This document shows positions 39,429-47,436 of a stretch of DNA of 64,000 nt, one piece after another. The notes beneath the pieces are model-generated. The model was given only the letters and a program-made list of their open reading frames with translations. It searched no databases and was not told where the DNA came from. The DNA comes from Lachnospiraceae bacterium (GTDB lineage: Bacteria; Bacillota; Clostridia; Lachnospirales; Lachnospiraceae), in the NCBI GenBank assembly GCA_910575445.1, contig CAJTFW010000001.1:1-64000 (forward strand). The letters are read 5' to 3'. Each line of letters opens with the position of its first letter. Position 1 is the first letter of the stretch. The position numbers and the translations under genes were made by a program.

Positions 39429-42314
39429 ATGTCGTTAATTACATGTCCAGAATGTGGATGGAAAGTGTCAGACCGCGCGAGGGCTTGTCCTAATTGCGGA
39501 TTGCCACAGGAATATTTTCAAGAAGTGACAGAAGAAAAGAATAATCCCTTTCTTTTCTGCGAGATAGAGGAACTAAAAGATGCAATTACCAGCTTTTTGC
39601 CAGAATATAAAGAACTGATGTTTGGAGATGAATATATTTCCTGTCGAAGAATCGCACAGATAGCTGCCAGATACCAACAAGTCTATCAGGTAGTCTCCAG
39701 GGTGAAAGGTATAGATAAATTGGCAACTATGCTTCAGATGCAGCAAAAGCAAGTGCAGTATTTTATGGAGCATATGGAGACGCTAGAAGACGATTTGGAG
39801 AGACATAATGACAGATGTATTGACCAGAGCCTACGAGAGTCAGAAGAATACCTAGACCAGATTCTGTATAAAGTAGACCCTAAGATTCAACTAGATGAAG
39901 AACAACGAAAGGTTGTCTTAACTGACGATGACTATGCGCTGGTGGTAGCAGGTGCAGGAGCTGGTAAGACTACAACAATGGCCGCCAAAGTCAAATATCT
40001 GGTGGAGAAAAAAGGAGTAAATCCTGAAGAAATCATCGTTATTTCTTTCACAAATAAAGCGGTCAAAGAGCTGTCGCAGAGGATTCATAAAAAGCTTAAG
40101 ATTCCGGCAAAAGTAATGACTTTTCATGCCTTTGGCAATGCAATTATTCGGGAAAATTCAGAGACCATGCCGGGACTGGAGTGGTATAAAAGAGGATATT
40201 TTATAGAGATTTTAAAAGAGAAAATCTTTCAAAATCCGGTTCTGATGAGGAAAGTGATTCTGTTCTTTGGATATTATATGGATGTTCCTTTAGAGGCGTT
40301 AAAGTTCCATACCGTGGAACAATATCATGAATATCGTCTGTCGATGGATTATGAGACGCTTCGCAGTACACTTGGAGACTATCAGAAAGTAACAAGAGAT
40401 ATTAGAAAAGGTGAACAAAGGACAATAAGAGGAGAATTCTTGCGCTCGGTTCAGGAAGTGCAGATTGCAAATTATCTGTATCTGCACGGAATTGACTATG
40501 AATATGAGCGGGTGTATGAGCATAAGATTCCGGGTGCAAAGAAGATGTATACACCGGATTTTTATCTAAAACAGGATGGAAAAGTAGCTTATCTGGAGCA
40601 TTTTGGCGTGTCAGAAGATGGAATGTCCGACTGCTTTACAAAGGAGGAGCTAGAGCGTTATAAACAACACGCCGTGGAGAAAGCAAAACTGCACAAAAGA
40701 TATGGCACAACACTTTTGTTTACCTATTCTCAATATATGGATAAGCGTTCGCTTTTAGAACATCTAGAAGAAGTGCTTGTAAAAGCAGGATTTGTGCTTC
40801 GACCGCGCAGTGAGAGAGAAGTCTATCAACAGTTGATGAATCGGGAAAAGGATAAATATATTATTCGCTTTGCGATTTTTATGGAGACTTTTATTGGAAA
40901 GTATAAGACAAATGGATGGGACCAGGAGCACTTTGCAGTTCTAAAAGAGAAGACAGATAATGTGCGCAATCAACTGTTTTTAGATATTGCAGAGGATGTC
41001 TATATTCAGTATCAGGCGATGCTTAGAGCTAAGAATCGAATTGATTTTGAAGATATGATTAATTTAGCCGAGAAAAAGCTGGAGGAGAAGCAGAGAAGAC
41101 AAGAGAGGCTTCCCTATCAGTATATTATTGTGGATGAGTACCAGGATATTGCCAGGCAGCGTTTTAATCTGACGAAAAAGCTCTCTGATATCTGCAAGGC
41201 AAAAGTGGTGGCGGTTGGGGATGACTGGCAGTCTATCTATGCATTTTCTGGCTCAGATATTCATCTGTTTATGGACTTTACAGAACTTATGGGCGGAGGA
41301 AAACAACTAAAGATTACCAGAACTTACCGCAATTCACAGGAGCTTATTGATATTGCCGGAGATTTTATTCAGAGAAATGATGCGCAGATTAAGAAAAGTC
41401 TGAAGTCTCCAAAGCATCTAAAAGACCCGGTCAGGATTCAGGCATATGATGATACCAGCACAATTATGAAAAATAAATCCAGGGCGCTTCTAAAGACGAT
41501 AGAGGAGATTGTTGCAGAATTTGGCGAGCGGGCAGAGATTCTTCTAATCAGCCGTTATAATTTTGAGATTAACCAGTTCTGTAAGGCTGGTGCACTGCAG
41601 AAAAATTCTAAGACTGGTAAGATTTCCTGCGAGAAGTATCCGCATCTAAAGCTTTCTTATATGACTGCACACAGCTCAAAAGGTCTGGGATTTGACAATG
41701 TGATTGTGCTCAACGGCGCCGCAGGGAAATTTGGCTTTCCGTCGCAGATAGAGGATGACCCAATTATGAAACTGGTAACGGTCAATGATGACAGTATGCC
41801 TTTTGCAGAAGAACGGCGGTTGTTCTACGTTGCGATGACACGTACCAAGAACCGGGTCCATATCTTAACTCCATATAGTGCACCCTCGCAGTTTGTAATT
41901 GAATTGATTCAAAAATATAAGCTACCGTTTGACCAGAAGATTAATCTACGGTATGATGGAAAAAAAATAAGCCGCCTGAAATGTCCGGTTTGCGGCTGGC
42001 CGTTAAAAAAGGAATACAACACAAATTATGGACTGACACTGAATATCTGTACGAATGAGCCGGAAATCTGTGATTTTATGACCAATAGTCAGGAATGTTT
42101 GAAGGATATCTATCTGTGCGGACAATGCGATAACGGATATATGGTTGTGAAAAAAAGCAAACAAAATCATTACTTTTTTGGCTGTACCAATTATTTTGTG
42201 CAGGGGATTGATTGCAAGCATACAGAGCAAATCTTCTGGAGTAAGAACGATGGTATAGAGATAACTAAAGAAATGGTAAGACAGGGAGAGCATAGGACCA
42301 GGAACAATATATAA
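39429..42314 (+). CDS. UvrD/Rep-like superfamily 1 helicase with N- and C-terminal zinc ribbons and an embedded nuclease-like domain
   Basis: A 961-residue protein. The N-terminal zinc ribbon is CPECGWKVSDRARACPNCG (residues 5-23). Helicase motifs follow: Walker A GAGAGKTTTMA (about 178), motif Ia VMTFHAFGN, motif II IIVDEYQDIA, motif III VGDDWQSIYAF, motif V TAHSSKGLGFDNVIVL, motif VI FYVAMTRTKNRVHI. Between Ia and II (about 335-460) lies a PD-(D/E)XK-like region with EVQIANYLYLHGI, YTPDFYL and AYLEHFG, where the final Lys appears replaced, so it may be inactive. The C-terminus carries CPVCGWPL and further Cys pairs to CGQC and C-T-N, a topoisomerase-type zinc finger. Likely DNA repair or defence role. 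Confidence 0.88.
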   Translation: MSLITCPECGWKVSDRARACPNCGLPQEYFQEVTEEKNNPFLFCEIEELKDAITSFLPEYKELMFGDEYISCRRIAQIAARYQQVYQVVSRVKGIDKLATMLQMQQKQVQYFMEHMETLEDDLERHNDRCIDQSLRESEEYLDQILYKVDPKIQLDEEQRKVVLTDDDYALVVAGAGAGKTTTMAAKVKYLVEKKGVNPEEIIVISFTNKAVKELSQRIHKKLKIPAKVMTFHAFGNAIIRENSETMPGLEWYKRGYFIEILKEKIFQNPVLMRKVILFFGYYMDVPLEALKFHTVEQYHEYRLSMDYETLRSTLGDYQKVTRDIRKGEQRTIRGEFLRSVQEVQIANYLYLHGIDYEYERVYEHKIPGAKKMYTPDFYLKQDGKVAYLEHFGVSEDGMSDCFTKEELERYKQHAVEKAKLHKRYGTTLLFTYSQYMDKRSLLEHLEEVLVKAGFVLRPRSEREVYQQLMNREKDKYIIRFAIFMETFIGKYKTNGWDQEHFAVLKEKTDNVRNQLFLDIAEDVYIQYQAMLRAKNRIDFEDMINLAEKKLEEKQRRQERLPYQYIIVDEYQDIARQRFNLTKKLSDICKAKVVAVGDDWQSIYAFSGSDIHLFMDFTELMGGGKQLKITRTYRNSQELIDIAGDFIQRNDAQIKKSLKSPKHLKDPVRIQAYDDTSTIMKNKSRALLKTIEEIVAEFGERAEILLISRYNFEINQFCKAGALQKNSKTGKISCEKYPHLKLSYMTAHSSKGLGFDNVIVLNGAAGKFGFPSQIEDDPIMKLVTVNDDSMPFAEERRLFYVAMTRTKNRVHILTPYSAPSQFVIELIQKYKLPFDQKINLRYDGKKISRLKCPVCGWPLKKEYNTNYGLTLNICTNEPEICDFMTNSQECLKDIYLCGQCDNGYMVVKKSKQNHYFFGCTNYFVQGIDCKHTEQIFWSKNDGIEITKEMVRQGEHRTRNNI

Positions 42315-42330
42315 GTTCCTGGTCTTTTTT
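42296..42330 (+). terminator. Intrinsic terminator overlapping the helicase stop codon
   Basis: GACCAGGAAC (42296-42305) and GTTCCTGGTC (42315-42324) form a perfect 10-bp stem followed by TTTTTT (42325-42330). The stop codon TAA lies in the loop. Confidence 0.9.
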
Positions 42331-42357
42331 GATGAAATAAAAAAATAAAATTGGGGA

Positions 42358-42411
42358 TTGACATATTACTAAAATGATAGTATCATAACATCAATAAGTT
42401 GATAATATCAA
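42358..42411 (+). promoter_or_regulatory. Promoter with two copies of a palindromic operator
   Basis: TTGACA (42358-42363), 17-base spacer, TATCAT (42381-42386). Two palindromes of form TGATA-N-TATCA occur, at 42375-42385 overlapping the -10 box and at 42400-42410 (extended to TTGATAATATCAA, 42399-42411) just after the start site. Centres are 25 bases apart. This is a repressor layout; the repressor is not in the window as far as I can tell. Confidence 0.7.
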
Positions 42412-42439
42412 AAAGATAATAAGATAAGGAGGGTATGAT

Positions 42440-43348
42440 ATGAAGACAACTTATATGGAAATCGTGAATGGAAACTATATTGGAAGCGTAGAAAATCCGG
42501 TGGACTTAAATGAGATTTTAAAGAAAGCAGATAAGGAAGGGCTAGAGCCATCTCTAAAAGATAAGGAACGGGTGCTTTTCTTAGGGATTGATGTGCAGCA
42601 GGACTTTATGGATCATGGAGCGTTAGGAGTAGCGGGGGCGCAGAAGGATGTGGAGCGGATGACAAGATTTATCTATGATAATATGGAGAAGATTTCCAAC
42701 ATTGCAGTGTCAATGGATACCCATACACCACATCAGATATTTCATCCATGCTGGTGGATTGATGAGAATGGAGAGCATCCCGCACCATATACCGTGATTA
42801 CTCTAAAGGATTTAGATGAGGGAAGATGGCGGGCAGTGATTAATCCACAGGCAAGCAGAGAGTATGTCAAGCATCTAGAACAGGATGCAAAGAAGGCACT
42901 CTGCATCTGGACTTATCATTGTATGCAAGGGACGACAGGGGCGGCGCTTGAGAATCAATTTGCCAATATGATATATTTTCATTCAGTGGCACGTAAGGCA
43001 GTCGTACAAAGACTTGTCAAGGGGCAGGACCCTATGAGCGAGATGTATGGGATTATCAGACCAGAGTATGATACCAAAGGATATATGAATCTGGAGTTTC
43101 TAAATAAGTTAGAGCGGTTTGATAAGGTACTGATTGCCGGGGAGGCAAAGTCGCACTGTGTGCTAGAGAGCATCAAGCAGATATTAGAGTATTATGAGAC
43201 AAGGCCAGAGGTCACAGAGAAGGTCTATGTATTAGAGGATTGTATGTCATCGATTTCAGGGTATGAGGATATGGCCAATCAGATGTTTGAGGATTTTCGG
43301 AAACGGTATCGGATTCATCTAGTAAAGAGTACCGATGGGATTTTATAG
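42440..43348 (+). CDS. Cysteine hydrolase of the isochorismatase/nicotinamidase superfamily
   Basis: A 302-residue enzyme, longer than the usual 180-220. The catalytic Asp is in FLGIDVQQDFMDHGALGVAG (beginning FLGIDVQQDF), followed by SMDTHTPHQIFHP with metal-binding type Asp/His residues as in nicotinamidases, and the nucleophile Cys in IAGEAKSHCVLESI. An extra segment of about 80 residues sits between. It is probably an amidase, nicotinamidase being one option. First gene behind a repressed-type promoter and 32 bases before the vWA gene, it shares a transcript with the phosphorylation set that follows. Confidence 0.85.
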   Translation: MKTTYMEIVNGNYIGSVENPVDLNEILKKADKEGLEPSLKDKERVLFLGIDVQQDFMDHGALGVAGAQKDVERMTRFIYDNMEKISNIAVSMDTHTPHQIFHPCWWIDENGEHPAPYTVITLKDLDEGRWRAVINPQASREYVKHLEQDAKKALCIWTYHCMQGTTGAALENQFANMIYFHSVARKAVVQRLVKGQDPMSEMYGIIRPEYDTKGYMNLEFLNKLERFDKVLIAGEAKSHCVLESIKQILEYYETRPEVTEKVYVLEDCMSSISGYEDMANQMFEDFRKRYRIHLVKSTDGIL

Positions 43349-43380
43349 GAATAAAAGAATAGAAAAAGGGGGAAAAAATA

Positions 43381-44058
43381 ATGACGAATTTGCAGAATGG
43401 CTTCTTAATTGATGGATTGGATGAGTTAGAGCTTGAGAATACAGCAGTAGATGAGCTGGATTGTGAAAATATTAACTTGATTTTCTTAGGGATTGACCAG
43501 TCGGGGTCTATGGATGTCTACAAGCAGGAGATGAGGCAGGCACTTACAGGGTTTCGGGATGCACTGAAGAATTCCAAAGAGGCAGATGAGATATTGGTGG
43601 CAAGAGCCAATTTTGACTCTGAGATTGCGGTTGGAGGGTATAAAAGAATTGAAGAATTTGATACAGGATTTACAGCTTGTGGATGTACGGCGATGTATGA
43701 TGCGGTGGTGGAAGGAACAAAAAAACTAAAAGAATATCGGGAATTTCTGAAAAATGAGGGAATGCGGGTAAAGGCAGTGTTTGCAGTCTTTAGCGATGGA
43801 GACGATAATGATTCTGTAAATACATTTGGAGATGCAAAGCGGGCGGTGGAGTTTTTAAATGGAGAGGAGATAACAACGGCATTTATTAGTTTTGGAGGGA
43901 AAGCTACAAAGGTGGCAAAAGATTTGGGATTTCGAAATATGTTAGATGTATCAAGCTCAGCGTCAGAGCTTCGAAAAGCATTTCAATGTTTGTCAAAATC
44001 GGTGATTGAAAGCTCTAAAAGTGTGGTGGCAGATGAGGAGGACTTTTTTAAAATCTAA
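43381..44058 (+). CDS. TerY-like von Willebrand factor A domain protein
   Basis: A 225-residue intracellular vWA protein. The metal-ion-dependent adhesion site is complete: DQSGSM (DxSxS, about 39-43), Thr in ACGCTAMYDAV and Asp in FSDGDDND. No signal peptide or membrane segment. It is followed after 12 bases by a PP2C-like phosphatase gene and then a kinase-like gene, the composition of the TerY-P triad described for tellurite-resistance-linked signalling systems. It may be the phospho-regulated scaffold of that set. Confidence 0.87.
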   Translation: MTNLQNGFLIDGLDELELENTAVDELDCENINLIFLGIDQSGSMDVYKQEMRQALTGFRDALKNSKEADEILVARANFDSEIAVGGYKRIEEFDTGFTACGCTAMYDAVVEGTKKLKEYREFLKNEGMRVKAVFAVFSDGDDNDSVNTFGDAKRAVEFLNGEEITTAFISFGGKATKVAKDLGFRNMLDVSSSASELRKAFQCLSKSVIESSKSVVADEEDFFKI

Positions 44059-44070
44059 GGAGGGGCAGAG

Positions 44071-44703
44071 ATGTTTGTAAATAAGATTGGGAAAGCACAT
44101 CTGGTGGATGGAAGGAATTGCCAGGATTTTGGGATGGTAAGTGAGGGGAAGAAGCTGGTGTGTGATGGGTGCTCGGAGGGGAGGCATACGGAGGTGGGAG
44201 CGAAGGGGTTTGTACATCTAATGCAAAGGGGATATGGGATTTTGGAAGCGTTTGAGAAGCTTTTAGAGCTGTTTGGACAACGGACAGAGGATATACACGA
44301 TTTTCTTTGCTTTACGATTTTGATGGTGGAGGAAGATAAAAAGGGATTTCGGGTATTTTACTGTGGGGATGGCTATGTGATGCTTGAGGACCTGGAAGGA
44401 AGGATGCAGTATCATAAACTTAGTGATGGGGAGTATCCAAGGTATTTGGCTTATAATTATGTAGAAAAGCATTTGTTAAAATATTATCAGGAGGGAGTGA
44501 AGATTAGAGAATTATATTTTTCAAAGGAGCAGTATCAAAGAGTGGGTGTGGCAACGGATGGGCTTCGGTTTTTGGAGGGGATGGAGGAGATAGTACAAAA
44601 GGAGTTTGAAAGGGCTTTTTTGGAAGACAGGGAGATGAAAATAAGGCGGCTGATTAATAAATATCAGATATTTTTTCAGGATGATGTGACGATTGCATGG
44701 TAA
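44071..44703 (+). CDS. PP2C-like serine/threonine phosphatase
   Basis: A 210-residue protein with PP2C blocks: GRNCQDFGMV, the metal-binding CDGCSEGRHTEVGAKG (compare DGxGG), VFYCGDGYVML, VGVATDGLRF, and the terminal FFQDDVTIAW with the final metal-binding Asp. It is shorter than the usual 240 residues. The central position between a vWA protein and a kinase-like protein supports a role in dephosphorylating targets of the kinase. GGAGG before the ATG is its ribosome binding site. Confidence 0.85.
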   Translation: MFVNKIGKAHLVDGRNCQDFGMVSEGKKLVCDGCSEGRHTEVGAKGFVHLMQRGYGILEAFEKLLELFGQRTEDIHDFLCFTILMVEEDKKGFRVFYCGDGYVMLEDLEGRMQYHKLSDGEYPRYLAYNYVEKHLLKYYQEGVKIRELYFSKEQYQRVGVATDGLRFLEGMEEIVQKEFERAFLEDREMKIRRLINKYQIFFQDDVTIAW

Positions 44704-44721
44704 AGCCAAGGGGGAGAGCGT

Positions 44722-46413
44722 ATGATAATTCGGGATTTTACAAAGCTTCCACTGTTAGCAGAGGGCGGGGAGGGCTTACTATATAGATATAAAGGAATGG
44801 TGATTAAATGTTATAAGCCTTGTGTGGATTTGGCAGCAAAGCAAAGGAAAGTACAGCTTTTGATGAGTAAGACTCTGCCAAAAGAAGTAGTATGTCCAAA
44901 GGAGGAGGTACTAGACAAAAAGAAACAGTTTGTAGGCTATGCGATGCAGGCGGTCTCGGGGGAAGAATTTCGGATGCTTTCCAATAAAAAATATATCAAG
45001 GCAAATCATATCAGCACCAAAGAGATTCTGCAGATGCTTTTATGCATCAAAGACACAATCTCTAAGCTTCATGCGCAAAATATCTATCTTGGAGATTTGA
45101 ACGACCAAAATATTCTCTTTGATGAGAAGGGGCAGATTTATCTGATTGACTGTGATAGCTGGACGATTGAGAATGAGCGCTGCCAGGTGGCGATGGATTT
45201 GTTTAAAGACCCACTTCTTTTGGGGGATGCGTTTGATGAGAAGACGGATTTTTATGCATTTTGTGTGTTGGCTTTTAAGGCACTGACCAGGATACATCCT
45301 TTTGGTGGGACAATGTCGCCGGATTTGCATATTTTAGAGCGGATGGCGCGTGGAATCTCCGTGATTGATAATCCATCGGTCAAGATTCCAAGAACTGCAA
45401 AATCCTGGAGAAATCTGTCGCCGGATTTACTAAAAGCATTAAAGGCTGTCTTTGAGGATGGCGTGCGTACGATGGGAGAGGAGCTTAGCGAGATGGCTTT
45501 AAACCTAAAGTATTGTAATACAGATAAAGAATACTACTATGGTGGTTATACGGTCTGTCCGCTTTGTGATAAACAAGCAACGGTATTGATAACCCCAGTC
45601 TCCCAAGGGGCAGTCACAACCATAAAGTTGACAGCACTTTTACAACAGAGTGATATTGAGATGGTCTTAAATCCATATCTCTATATCAATAAGAAAAATG
45701 AAGTGGTAGACCTTCGTTCAGGGAAAAGAGAAGCTTATACTTCTGGAAAACGATATTATTTTACCGACAGTCAGGTGATGGTTGTGGAGGACAGGGAACA
45801 TTTTTGTATCTATGGCAAAGAGCGTTATCATTTTGACAAGCGATATAAGAGCACAATTGTGGTAGAGGGGGATTGTGTCTATTATCACAACCAGCAGAAC
45901 AGTCTGTGCAAGGTGACGGTGCATCCACTTGGCAATCATATACTGCCACTTTGCACTTGCGCCAACACTGCCTATTTTGAGGTGTCAGATGGACACTATG
46001 GAGTTCTTAATATCTATGATGGCAAAATTATCTTCCATTCGGATGGATATAATTGTGAAATTCTTCACAAGAAACCGGTGCTTACCTATGGCCTTCACTA
46101 TGATAAGGCGACAGATGCATGGCTTGTAGTGATGGAAGACGCTAGCGGAGGGTATCGTACATTGATTTTACACCAGACAACGATGCTCTTTGACACCGAG
46201 CAGCTTTTGTATTCCTGTCCTCTTGGGAATCTGTGTATCTTCCATCATACCATCTTTTTCCCAATGGATGGAAAGATTCGCGGCTATGCGTATCAGAAGA
46301 ACCAATATAAGGATTTTACCTGCGATGTAGTGGATACAGACAGCAGGCTGATACGCCGTAAAAAGCAGTTTTTGATTGTAAAGGAAGAAAATCTCTACAC
46401 CTTTGGCGGATGA
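44722..46413 (+). CDS. Ser/Thr protein kinase-like protein with C-terminal beta-rich region
   Basis: A 563-residue protein. Kinase features in the N-terminal 270 residues: glycine-rich EGGEGLLYRY, Lys in MVIKCYKP, catalytic loop YLGDLNDQNILF (HRD-like, with Asp and Asn), DFG equivalent IDCDSW, and DFYAFCVLAFKALTRIHPFGG as the F-helix region. After a short CPLC cysteine pair (about 285) the last 260 residues are rich in Tyr, Gly and His strands and resemble a propeller. Sensing through this region is possible. It is the third member of the vWA/PP2C/kinase set. DNA-damage or stress coupling is inferred from the TerY-P literature only. Confidence 0.83.
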   Translation: MIIRDFTKLPLLAEGGEGLLYRYKGMVIKCYKPCVDLAAKQRKVQLLMSKTLPKEVVCPKEEVLDKKKQFVGYAMQAVSGEEFRMLSNKKYIKANHISTKEILQMLLCIKDTISKLHAQNIYLGDLNDQNILFDEKGQIYLIDCDSWTIENERCQVAMDLFKDPLLLGDAFDEKTDFYAFCVLAFKALTRIHPFGGTMSPDLHILERMARGISVIDNPSVKIPRTAKSWRNLSPDLLKALKAVFEDGVRTMGEELSEMALNLKYCNTDKEYYYGGYTVCPLCDKQATVLITPVSQGAVTTIKLTALLQQSDIEMVLNPYLYINKKNEVVDLRSGKREAYTSGKRYYFTDSQVMVVEDREHFCIYGKERYHFDKRYKSTIVVEGDCVYYHNQQNSLCKVTVHPLGNHILPLCTCANTAYFEVSDGHYGVLNIYDGKIIFHSDGYNCEILHKKPVLTYGLHYDKATDAWLVVMEDASGGYRTLILHQTTMLFDTEQLLYSCPLGNLCIFHHTIFFPMDGKIRGYAYQKNQYKDFTCDVVDTDSRLIRRKKQFLIVKEENLYTFGG

Positions 46414-46416
46414 TAG

Positions 46417-46468
46417 GTATAAGGCGTCAAAATATGGTTATACTCCCAATAAATGAAAGGAGTATAAC
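46417..46468 (+). promoter_or_regulatory. Possible sporulation promoter and a hairpin that buries the SASP ribosome binding site
   Basis: GTATA (46417-46421) and TATACT (46439-46444) with a 17-base spacer resemble sigma-G -35/-10 elements. Separately, GTTATACTCC (46437-46446) and GGAGTATAAC (46459-46468) are a perfect 10-bp inverted repeat whose right arm overlaps the AAAGGAG ribosome binding site (46456-46462). As DNA it could be an operator; as RNA it could block translation, though the transcript may start within it. Confidence 0.5.
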
Positions 46469-46471
46469 AAC

Positions 46472-46675
46472 ATGGAAGAAAATAAAAATGTAGATTTTGA
46501 AAAATTAGAACCTCATGACAGACTAAAATACGAGATTGCAGAGGAGCTTGGACTTCTGGAAAAAGTACGGGAAGGCGGATGGAAAGCACTGTCTTCTAGA
46601 GAGACTGGACGGATTGGCGGAATGATTAGCCGCAGAAGAAAGGCATTGGAGAAAGAGCAAAAAAGCGCCGATTAA
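46472..46675 (+). CDS. Small acid-soluble spore protein, alpha/beta type
   Basis: A 67-residue protein with family motifs DRLKYEIAEELGLLEKV and GGWKALSSRETGRIGGMISRRRK (given here in shorter pieces: KYEIAEELGL, SRETGRIGG). These proteins coat and protect DNA in dormant spores and are made in the forespore, so the organism is a spore former. The last four bases overlap the end of the convergent PII-like gene. A possible sigma-G promoter and a hairpin precede it. Confidence 0.92.
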   Translation: MEENKNVDFEKLEPHDRLKYEIAEELGLLEKVREGGWKALSSRETGRIGGMISRRRKALEKEQKSAD

Positions 46676-46683
46676 ATCGGCGC
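46659..46683 (-). terminator. Terminator for the DUF1538/PII operon, overlapping two convergent stop codons
   Basis: GCGCCGATT (46665-46673) and AATCGGCGC (46675-46683) are perfectly complementary around one base, and on the minus strand the stem is followed by six T (46664-46659). It overlaps the stop codons of both genes. Confidence 0.8.
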
Positions 46684-47421
46684 AAAATGGTCAACATTCA
46701 GGCTGCATACAATCGCCTGAGCGTCTGTCTTTAGACCATGTTTTTCATTGACCGTATCCATAATCCGGTTACGGAGTTCGTTGGGGACAATCATAACCAT
46801 AATCTCCTTTTCCGTCTGGAGTGTGATGCCATGATATTTCTCAAGTGCCTTTTCACCGCTCCATCTGGCTCTTAAGATGGTGCCACCGCGGGCGCCAAGA
46901 CTTCTGGCAGTATCAAGTACCGTTTCTGTATAGCCCTGGTTGACGCTGATAAGAATCAGGCTGTGTTTATTTTCTGATGACATATCCGGCGCTTCCTTTC
47001 TTTGATTGTTAAGATTTTCACTTTGAAATGCCCGCTCAAGCAATGCATCCGCAAGCCCTGGAGCGGGACTTTTTTTCTCCTCTGGCTTGGTAAGACTTAG
47101 GGCAGCGGCAATAAGATTGCTGATGCCCGTCAGCCGGAGGTCAAAATAGATACCTTTGGTATCTATCACCCCCCGAAGCTCATTGCTCATCCGGTAGGCG
47201 AGCTGATTGACGGAAGATTCGGTTGAGAGACTTAGGACAACATCTTTGTCTCTGGAATCCAGACCTAAGATATCCATAATCTCCGAAGTCGCCGTTCCAC
47301 GACCAATAGTCTGGTAGTGAAAATGGACTCCTTCTTTGTTGTATAACCGGATAATATCTTTACCTTTTCCACGCTCCACAATCGAGACTATCATCTTGGG
47401 GCGTTCTGTTTTTTGACTCAT
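46672..47421 (-). CDS. PII-like protein with two domains
   Basis: A 249-residue protein that looks like two PII-type halves. The first (about 8-110) is divergent (MIVSIVERGKGKDIIRLYN); the second (about 150-249) has the classic SLGARGGTILRARWSG pattern of PII (compare AGAKGGTVIHAR) and ends IVCSLNVDHF. PII proteins sense nucleotides or energy and gate membrane partners. It lies 15 bases downstream of the DUF1538 membrane protein gene on the same strand, matching a known pairing, so it probably regulates that transporter-like protein. Confidence 0.8.
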   Translation of the reverse strand: MSQKTERPKMIVSIVERGKGKDIIRLYNKEGVHFHYQTIGRGTATSEIMDILGLDSRDKDVVLSLSTESSVNQLAYRMSNELRGVIDTKGIYFDLRLTGISNLIAAALSLTKPEEKKSPAPGLADALLERAFQSENLNNQRKEAPDMSSENKHSLILISVNQGYTETVLDTARSLGARGGTILRARWSGEKALEKYHGITLQTEKEIMVMIVPNELRNRIMDTVNEKHGLKTDAQAIVCSLNVDHFAPI

Positions 47422-47436
47422 AGGCTGCTCGCTTTC

